Below are positions 57,060-64,000 of a stretch of 64,000 nucleotides of DNA, one piece after another. Source of the DNA: Aradus depressus. Taxonomy: Eukaryota > Arthropoda > Insecta > Hemiptera > Aradidae. Under the pieces are notes generated by a model, which saw only the letters and a list, made by a program, of their open reading frames with translations, searched no databases and was not told where the DNA came from. The stretch lies in NCBI GenBank assembly GCA_963662175.1, contig OY759223.1, forward strand, positions 23,041,460 to 23,105,459. The letters run 5' to 3'. Positions within the stretch are counted from its first letter, which is position 1, and every line of letters begins with the position of its first letter. Position numbers and translations under genes: made by a program.

Positions 57060-57290
57060 ATTGAAACTTATTTCGGTTAAATTGAGAAGCTGGTGAAAAT
57101 TGTCAGATGACTTAGTCAGGGGCTTCTTAGACATATTAAATTTCATGTCGATACATTCATTTACTTCTGCAGTTAAAAATAAATTGGTGTCGTCCTTATG
57201 GGCTTCTTGATACAAATATAAAATTTCGTTTTGATATATCCATTCTATCGGGAGCACCCGTATTCGTAGACACACAAACAGTTTTTTTCA
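57060..57290 (+). repeat. FamA 3' units
   Basis: Reads aaattggtgtcgtccttatg, gatatatccattctatcggg then agcacccgtattcgtag. Confidence 0.7.
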
Positions 57291-57930
57291 CTTCCCCACG
57301 TATACGAATTATGTAATCGTCAGAAAGATTCGGATTTTTCTATGGAATTTAATGTTTTCCGGCTTTTCGTTTCGAATAATAAGAATAAAGAAAAAAATTG
57401 TGTGTTTGTGAATATGATAACTCCCCATAGAATAAAATATATCGACACATAATTTTATAGATATATCAAGAAACTTTTAAGGTCGACACCTATTAATTTT
57501 TAGCTAAATCGGCCAACGGGATGGGGGCATAAGGGGCAAGGCTTGACACAAAAACTCTAATAACTGAATTTACAATGAATATATTGACACGAAATATATA
57601 TAAATTCAAAGCCCTATAAGAACACCTGCAGAGGGTAGCTTAACTCAAAAAACCCAATAAATAACGTAATGAATGTATCGACATGAGATTATATATTTAA
57701 ATTCGAAATCCCATTAAGATGGCATGAATTAATTTTCTGCAAATCGGTTGAAGGAAATGGGGGAAGCCAGATAAGGAGGCTTGACTCAAATACTCCAATA
57801 TCCTCCGATGTAGTGAATGTATCGATATGAAATTTATTGTGAGAATTCAGAAGTCAATATATGTGTCAAATATTGAGTTTTACCCCATTTGGAGTGAGTG
57901 TGAAAACGTAATTTTCATGTTGGGGAAGTA
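57290..57930 (-). repeat. FamA, near full length, inverted to its neighbour
   Basis: Reverse copy: acttccccacgtatacgaat, catagaataaaatatatcga, four internal units, then catgttggggaagtaattca. Confidence 0.8.
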
Positions 57931-57954
57931 ATTCACCATTTTATTATTGTTTTA

Positions 57955-58281
57955 ATTTAATTTTTGGAATCAAGGATTAGAAAAAATGATGAAAACTTAA
58001 CATCGACTTTCTGACCGATTTCATAACTTCTCCTACACTTAGTACAGCTATGGAGGGTTGGCCCTCCAGAAGAGGGCTGACAAGGAACAACAGTAGCGGC
58101 AATGTGAACAGAAGAAGGGGCGTTACCAGCCACCCTTCCTCCCTTCCGCGAAGTAATGACAGGCAGTCAGTTCCGCGGAAGGGAAAGGATCTACGAAGGA
58201 GGGGGTTGTAGTGGGTATGGAGCCACGGCTCGCGTCCCACACTATCCAGGGCTGGATGTGCCTGATTGGCATTTCCCCCTC

Positions 58282-58320
<39 letters not shown>

Positions 58321-58340
58321 CAGCTATGGAGGGGTTTGCA
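57955..58340 (+). repeat. FamA 3' end split by a retroposon
   Basis: Reads acatcgactttctgaccgat and cttctcctacacttagtaca, then is split by the insertion at 58058-58316. Confidence 0.75.
58058..58316 (+). mobile_element. Young retroposon with poly-A tail and 17-bp target-site duplication
   Basis: The 17-bp sequence agtacagctatggaggg occurs just before (about 58041-58057) and just after (58317-58333) the insert. The insert is GC-rich, begins ttggccctccagaagagggc, ends gcatttccccctccagc and a poly-A run of about 31. No intact protein. It may be the 3' tail of a LINE or a 7SL/tRNA-unrelated SINE; I cannot tell. Confidence 0.9.
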
Positions 58341-58509
58341 TATGAATGTTAGACTAGAGTCTCAGCAATGTAACTTGACCAAGATATGACACCTGATATG
58401 ATACGGATTTTTTTTTTAATTTATTTTTTTTCAACTGGATATACTGGACGAGTTGTTGTGTACACCTAGGGACCTGAGTATTCAAAACTCTTATCCCTTT
58501 CCTGGAAAC

Positions 58510-58618
58510 TCAACTGTGAGAGTCCTAAATGTTGCCTATCCTATAGCATAAAAACCATAAAGGCCTTGGCCGGGTTTCGAACAGCTAACACTCTATCTCC
58601 AGGCTACCGGCGCCCTCA
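58510..58618 (-). mobile_element. SINE-1 with internal deletion
   Basis: Head gagggcgccggtagcctgga in reverse joined directly to ggataggcaacatttaggac-like tail sequence. Confidence 0.75.
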
Positions 58619-58859
58619 AAAATAATAACTAATAATAATTTTTAGGTTTTCATTTTGGACTAATTAAAAAACAAACAAGATCTCTGCTCATATTACCCTC
58701 AGAAATTTAATATCTTCACAAAAAAAGAGCATTTTTGAAACGACAACTCTGATGATAATATCACTGTCAAGGTCTCTATTGCATAACTCCGGCCTTTACT
58801 TTATTTTTGTTCTTATGTTTTAAATTAATATCTGTTTATTATTGTTATTATTATTATTT

Positions 58860-59100
58860 TTTTCTTATACTTATAGTATAAGGAAATATTGTAATCGTGC
58901 AAAAATTTGAAATCTTTCTACGAATTACGTTTTAGCCATTTTCGCGATATTTGTGCGTGTGTGAGTGCGTATGTGATTGGAAAGTTGTGAGCGCTCTAAC
59001 AGAAATTGTAGCTATGAACTTGAAATTTGGAATGGATAAGTCCCATGATCTAACTTGGCTGATTAGGCTGAAAATTAATTTGTCATTTTCATTAAAATAA
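58860..59100 (-). repeat. FamB 3' part
   Basis: Reads tagtataaggaaatattgta, atcgtgcaaaaatttgaaat and gaaattgtagctatgaactt. Confidence 0.7.
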
Positions 59101-59344
59101 CTAATAACTACCCTTGAACTGCCTCAACCCCATTGGAATAACTAGTATTAATTACATTTTTATAAAAAATATAGATTACATTTTTTTTTAGCTAACAAAA
59201 TAAATTTTAATGAAAATATAATGTCAAAAGATACGTTAAGAAATACATCAATCAAATACTAGTTTAGTACTTTATAAAATATAAATAACTTTTTTGAACA
59301 TCAAATAGAAGCGGATGCGAACTATGTCTAACGCGAAGTTAGTT

Positions 59345-59632
59345 ATTATGACTTATGCCCGGGCTTTAACTACGAGGTCATATCGCCTACTACCAGAGAG
59401 CTCTTTCATCACTCTGGTGGAAATGAGCTCGACTCTACCATGGGAGTCCTAAATTTTGCCTACTCAATTTGTATTCACCTAGGGCAGGGGTATTTAACGA
59501 GTACCTGACATCGTACAGTCTCGAGACCATTGTCTAACGTCCTATCCGAAGGACGGCGTGTTTAAGTTTATTATACCTCCGAGATAAAATAAACTAAGGG
59601 CCTCGGTCTACAGAGCTACCGGCGCCCTCTGA
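59345..59632 (-). mobile_element. SINE-1 with head deletion
   Basis: Reads cttatgcccgggctttaact, agcatcg-region variants and actaagggcctcggtctaca; part of the tRNA-like head (B-box) is deleted. Confidence 0.88.
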
Positions 59633-59639
59633 ATTATCT

Positions 59640-60190
59640 ATCTCTAAATCAAATTAGCTTTAAAAAAGCCTTACGTAATTTATGAATGGCCCCTTATGGA
59701 ACAAGACGTTCTTGGATCATGACAGCAACGCTTACAACAAAACTGTGAACACAAGTGTGACCCCATGTTGCCACGATCATATCTCAAGACATCTTCAAAT
59801 CGACAGGCAATTTCTTGTTCCAGAGACAGGAACACACTGAAGAACATGTTCCAACTAACGAATATATATAAAGAAGAAGAAGACAAAAATATGGTGGCCC
59901 AACTCCAATTTTACAGAGCCAATCATTTCAGTTCATTAGACTTTCTACGGAGTTGCTCCTGTCCAGTTGAAGTAGAATTGATACTGACTTGAATACCCAG
60001 AATATACGATACTGCAACCACAAAGCTGATTATTAATAGGACTGAAGAATTAATGGGACCATGAAGTCGAGAATTTTCAAAGAGAATGCCATATTTCAGG
60101 GTTCAAACAGTTTAATAAATATTGTCATCAGGGCAGTTATCTAAGCAGGCAAGTTGGAGAGCCATTCCAGTGCCATAGACCCGGTGCAGT
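59640..60190. other. Unassigned region
   Basis: GC content is slightly higher around 59690-60180. Short open frames on both strands, none recognised; could be a decayed LINE. Confidence 0.35.
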
Positions 60191-60193
60191 TAC

Positions 60194-60386
60194 ATTAATC
60201 AACTCGCACTTCCCCAAAACGAATTAATCAACTCGCACTTCCCCAAAACGAATTAATCAACTCGCACTTCCCCAAAACGAATTAATCAACTCGCACTTCC
60301 CCAAAACGAATTAACCAACTCGCACTTCCCCAAAACGGATTAATCAACTCGCACTTCCCCAAAACGAATTAATCAACTCGCACTTC
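60194..60386. repeat. 29-bp tandem array, 7 units, derived from the FamA end
   Basis: aactcgcacttccccaaaac recurs at 60201, 60230, 60259, 60288, 60317, 60346 and 60375, each followed by gaattaatc. The unit is the FamA 5' terminal sequence acttccccagaacgaattaa. Confidence 0.96.
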
Positions 60387-60475
60387 GTCTTAGCGCGAAA
60401 GCAGTAGATTTTAAATTCAAAAACTTACATAAGATCAAATTCTTTACCCCCCTCCCCTATAGTAATATTGAGCTT

Positions 60476-60504
60476 ATACCCCCCCCCCCCCCCCCCCCCC
60501 CCCC
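60476..60504. repeat. Poly-C tract
   Basis: About 26 consecutive C. Similar C or G tracts occur inside FamA units at 20768, 34798 and 62704. Confidence 0.95.
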
Positions 60505-60539
60505 TAAATTCCTTACGTAATTTATGAATGACCTTTAAG

Positions 60540-60840
60540 GGGGGATAGAGGGACCAGAGAAGGGGGCTCTACACAAGTACCTCAATATCTGTCAATGTAA
60601 TGAATGTATCGATACAAAATTTAGTTCCCTATATAATTCAACTATTGACAATTAGCCCAAACAATAGATTTGTTTTGGAGAGATAGCGAAAACTTATTTG
60701 ATTACCTCATTCTGGGGAAGTACACTGCCGGTGATTCACAGACTTAATTTAATTTAATTTTTGGAATCAGGGGGTTGGAAAACATGAAATTCTTTGAATT
60801 TCTGACCGATTACATAACTTCCCCTATACTTTGTATAAGC
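60540..60840. repeat. FamA ends in a head-to-head layout
   Basis: 60540-60735 is reverse (aatgaatgtatcgatacaaa, ttctggggaagtacactgcc); 60755-60840 is forward (acataacttcccctatactt). Confidence 0.75.
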
Positions 60841-60849
60841 ATTATCCTA

Positions 60850-61560
60850 AACTTCGTTACATTCTTTATTTAACATTTTTTTCCAGGATTAAACTATATT
60901 TCAAAATGTATTCTATTTTGAATCAGAAACATTTATTTTCTCTATTCAAAAAGTTATTTATCGATTTAATCTTCTATAAAGTCTAAACTAAATTAGTATT
61001 TGATTGATGTCTTTTTTAACGTATCTTTTGACATTATATTTCTCATTAAAATCTTTTTTTGTTAGTTAAAAAAAAATGTAATCAATAAAAAAAAATATTG
61101 GCTATTGGTATTATTTTTTTTTTTTTGTTTTTTACTGTTGATGCTATGATAACAAAGATTGGTAACACTTATTTAAAATTTGCCACAGCCTTCTTGATCA
61201 GTTAGTATGCAAATTAAGTTATAATTAGTCTGGGGCCATCAAGGTTGTAAAGCTTTAAATACAAATAACAAATAAAAATAAATAATAAAACAAAAGACAT
61301 TATAATAAACCAAAAATATATTATTATTTAATTACAGGTTGTATGCTTAAATCTTTTTTTTAACATTTTTTGTCCATTTTTTTTTTGTTTAGGCTAATTA
61401 TGTTCAAAAGCTTTCGAAAAAAACAAAAAAATGTATCTTGAGATTCTAATGAAATGGGAGTGTCTTAGTAAATGTGTGGCTAATGACCGCATAAAAAATA
61501 AAAAATTGTGTAGGTATTTCTTCACTCTAACCTGGATGCTCAGGTCCCTAGGCGCAAGCC
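60850..61560. other. AT-rich sequence without recognised features
   Basis: A short piece at 61536-61560 (gatgctcaggtccctaggcg) repeats text seen at 29759 and, inverted, 58450. Confidence 0.4.
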
Positions 61561-61571
61561 ATTTCAATATA

Positions 61572-62247
61572 CAGTAGAACCTCTTTAAGTCGAACCTCGA
61601 TAAGTCGAAAACCTCCAAAACTCGAAAAAAAGTTTTGTTCCTTTCCCTTCAAGCCCCAAAACCTCCATTACTCGAAATCTCAACCCTCTATTAGTCGAAA
61701 TAATCAGTGAGTCCCTACAAGCCAATTTGGTACATATTTACCCTCTATAACTCGAAATAATAAATTGGACCTCTGTATCTCGAACATAGCAATGTTTTAT
61801 TTTACAACCTTTACAACTCGATTATTTGAAACTTATTACCTCTATAGCTCGAAGAAAAATAAGTTACCGACTTTAAGAATTTGCCGACAATGTATACCAT
61901 TGTTTCTTAGAAAACAATTTAGGAGTACACAATAAATAGGATTACCAATTATCTAAAGCAAAAAAAAATTACTGACTTCTTTTAATACCTACATATACTA
62001 CGTATTTTTTATTTTAAGGATGTTTTGAAATAATGTTGCTTTATAATAAATATAAATATGTTTGTTACCTCTGTAACTTGAATTTTTATTTATTTCACCT
62101 CTCTAACTCAAAATTAGTTAGAATGAATCTTAACCTCTACAAGTCGAATCAAAATCCGCCTAAGTCGAAATCCTTCATAAGTCAAAAACTGTATAACTCG
62201 AATTTTTTGGCGTCTCCCTTGATGTTCGACTTATAGAGGTTCTACTG
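61572..62247. mobile_element. pogo-like element built of repeated terminal motifs
   Basis: Starts cagtagaacctctttaagtc and ends ttatagaggttctactg, flanked by TA on both sides (61570-61571, 62248-62249). The interior holds about fifteen degenerate copies of a cctctataactcgaa-like motif, all in one orientation until the final inverted end. No transposase. Ends resemble pogo/Tigger-type Tc1-mariner elements. Confidence 0.85.
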
Positions 62248-62313
62248 TATATATGTAGAAAGTTATGAAGATATAATGCTAAGGTCTAATAAGTCGTTCC
62301 AATACAAAATACG

Positions 62314-62654
62314 GTGTATGTAATACGGTGGTATGCGTGCTTGACTTCTGAGCTCAAGGTCGTGGGTTCGTAGCCCGACCGAGGCCCTTAGTTTATTTTA
62401 TCTGGGAGGTAAAATAAACTTAAGCACGCCGTCCTTCGGATGGGACGTTAAGCGATGGTCCCGAGCCTGTATGATGTAAGGTACTCGTTAAAGACCCCTA
62501 CCCTAGATGAATAAAAATTTAGGGTAGGAAAAATTTAGGACTCCCACAGTAGAGTCGGGCTCATGTCCACCAGAGTGACGAAAGAGCGCTCTGGTAGTAG
62601 GCGATATGACCTCGTAGTTAAAGCCCGGGCATGAGTCATAAAACCTAACCTAAC
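62314..62654 (+). mobile_element. SINE-1, 5' end altered, with 9-bp target-site duplication
   Basis: CAAAATACG at 62305-62313 and 62655-62663. The first about 20 bases of the tRNA head are missing or replaced; the body and tail aaacctaacctaacc are intact. Confidence 0.92.
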
Positions 62655-62796
62655 CAAAATACGTCTTAATGACTTGAAGCTCCATTTTTTATTTATTTTT
62701 TTTAGGGGGGGGGGGGGGAATACATTTTTAAATTCAGGTAGGTACAGGTATTCGGGAAGTATGTAATCGGCCAAAAATTCTGTTTTCATGTTTTCC

Positions 62797-63250
62797 TACC
62801 TCCTGGTCATGTGTTTCTCGATGCTCCCACAAGAACAGTTCTGGTTTTCTTCCTCCTAAAGAAGAAGAGTTTGGAGTTAAAGTCTCCGTGACCTGATAAT
62901 ATCTGAGACATCCAGTGGTCAAGCTGTAACCACGTCGAACCGAGGCGTACGTAAGTGTTTCGGTCGTTTATAACCAACGTTGTTGCCATTTTCCCATTAT
63001 CCATTCCTGGGCAATGTCCTTGCTCTGGTCTGGACTGTCCGCTCACCTCCTGCTCCAGGGCTAGGCGTAAGGGCTTATCAATATCTGTTCCTAAAGGCAT
63101 ATTGCGTCTACAGTATATTTAAAAGTACGAGGCAACAGCCCCATCCAAGACCAAGTCTATGGGCGAAACTCCAGCCAATATCTGTAGCGCAGCCGTAGAG
63201 ACAGTTCAATAAGCTTTTGTAACCCTTAAAAGGGCTGCTACTAAAAAATT
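62797..63250 (-). pseudogene. R1-like LINE C-terminal fragment
   Basis: The minus strand reads TVSTAALQILAGVSPIDLVL, then after a break LGSTWLQLDHWMSQILSGHG and DFNSKLFFFRRKK. The [ST]-AL-V-AG--P-D-L and W----T--L[ST]GHG-F motifs are those after the reverse transcriptase in R1-clade LINEs. Interrupted by a stop. Confidence 0.8.
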
Positions 63251-63559
63251 TTAGTAATGTGACCTACCCAAGCTCCCATATAAATACAACCTAGGTCTTC
63301 GGTATGACCCCCTTGCGTCACGTCTTCCTGAAGAGGGCCTTACAAAGAGATTCAAAATGAGTCCTCACTGAGACTAATTACTGATTCTGTCTACAGTGCT
63401 CGAGTAGCGGACCTCAGTCACATCAGTCCAGAGTTCAGTTGGGTCCTACCCGGCTCTGTCACACTTGTCATCGGTACATCGTATTCCAGCCCCAACCTCA
63501 AAAGTAAGAGACATTCAATTTTATTATTATTACTTTTTATTTTCTCAGCTGTTCGAAGC

Positions 63560-63760
63560 ACATAAAAAAAGTTATGTAATCGGTCAGAAATTTCATATTG
63601 AATTTTCACAAAAATTTCATGTTTTTCGACCTCCACAAAAATCAAATAAAAAATAAAAAATGTTTGTCAGTTGATGGACACGATAACTCCCTGTAGAATG
63701 CATGTATAGACACGAAATTTTATTTTTGTACCCACAACTCCACAAGGATGGCAATTATTT
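63560..63760 (-). repeat. FamA 3' part
   Basis: Reads gttatgtaatcggtcagaaa, gttgatggacacgataactc and gtatagacacgaaatt. Confidence 0.7.
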
Positions 63761-63789
63761 CATTCATTTATTATATAATTATTATTAAT

Positions 63790-64000
63790 TGCGCTATCTC
63801 CGAGTACTTTTGGATACACGACTCACATGGAAACTACACATTAACAGAAAACTACATCAAGCATATTCACGACTTAACACCCTTTACCCTCTCATAAACA
63901 GAAACACGCCACTTAAACACACATGTACTATTCTGCTATACAAGACACTCTTACTTCCACTTCTAACATTCGCCTGCCCAGTCTGGAGCGGTATCAGCAA
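63790..64000 (+). pseudogene. Jockey-like reverse transcriptase fragment at window edge
   Basis: One open frame reads RVLLDTRLTWKLHINRKLHQ, AYSRLNTLYPLINRNTPLKH and LLYKTLLLPLLTFACPVWSG, the palm-thumb region of Jockey-type LINEs. Frame is open to the right edge, so more of the element lies outside. Confidence 0.88.

Noticed and set aside
62980..63198. 72-codon plus-strand frame
   Set aside because: Lies opposite the R1-like LINE coding sequence on the minus strand.

Overview
The window is nuclear DNA from a eukaryote, most probably an insect or other arthropod. It is strongly AT-rich, its genes are split by GT-AG introns, and about two thirds of the recognisable content is transposable elements: tRNA-derived SINEs, Jockey-, R1- and RTE-like LINE remnants, Penelope-like elements, and inverted-repeat (MITE or foldback) elements. 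No bacterial, organellar or viral gene organisation is present, and I cannot name the species.

Two host genes are supported by frame-consistent exon chains with good splice sites. On the minus strand, 6208 down to 1218 holds the N-terminal part of a WD-repeat axonemal protein of the CFAP251/WDR66 type: seven exons, continuing off the left edge. On the plus strand, 9239-24616 holds a complete eight-exon Sds3/SUDS3 gene, a Sin3-HDAC corepressor subunit. Its exons sum to 999 nt (332 codons plus stop), close to the family length. The two genes are divergent, with about 3 kb between start codons. That gap holds a 5'-truncated LINE, two SINEs and part of an older repeat.

Right of 24.6 kb I find no host exon. 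The remaining 39 kb is layered repeats: LINE fragments at 26.6, 27.6, 28.0, 30.5, 33.7, 38.5, 44.1, 44.7, 46.1, 50.8, 53.6, 62.8 and 63.8 kb; a Penelope-like 3' fragment at 37-38 kb; minisatellites at 31.2 kb (32 bp unit), 32.0 kb (36 bp) and 60.2 kb (29 bp); and a long TA microsatellite at 35.9 kb. Two large non-coding interspersed families, here called FamA and FamB, recur across the whole window and act as landing sites for younger insertions. Main-family SINEs are called SINE-1.

The most interesting structures are a foldback element in SUDS3 intron 3 with a 41-bp unit amplified in one arm only; inverted SINE pairs in CFAP251-like introns; FamA, built of about three internal ~150-bp units and ending in a hairpin; a pogo-like TA-flanked element that seems to consist almost entirely of degenerate copies of its own terminal motif; palindromes made from Penelope-like 3' ends; and several insertions with clear target-site duplications. 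Nothing resembles a CRISPR, toxin or defence system. Assignments rest on reading the sequence and remembered family features, not on a database search.
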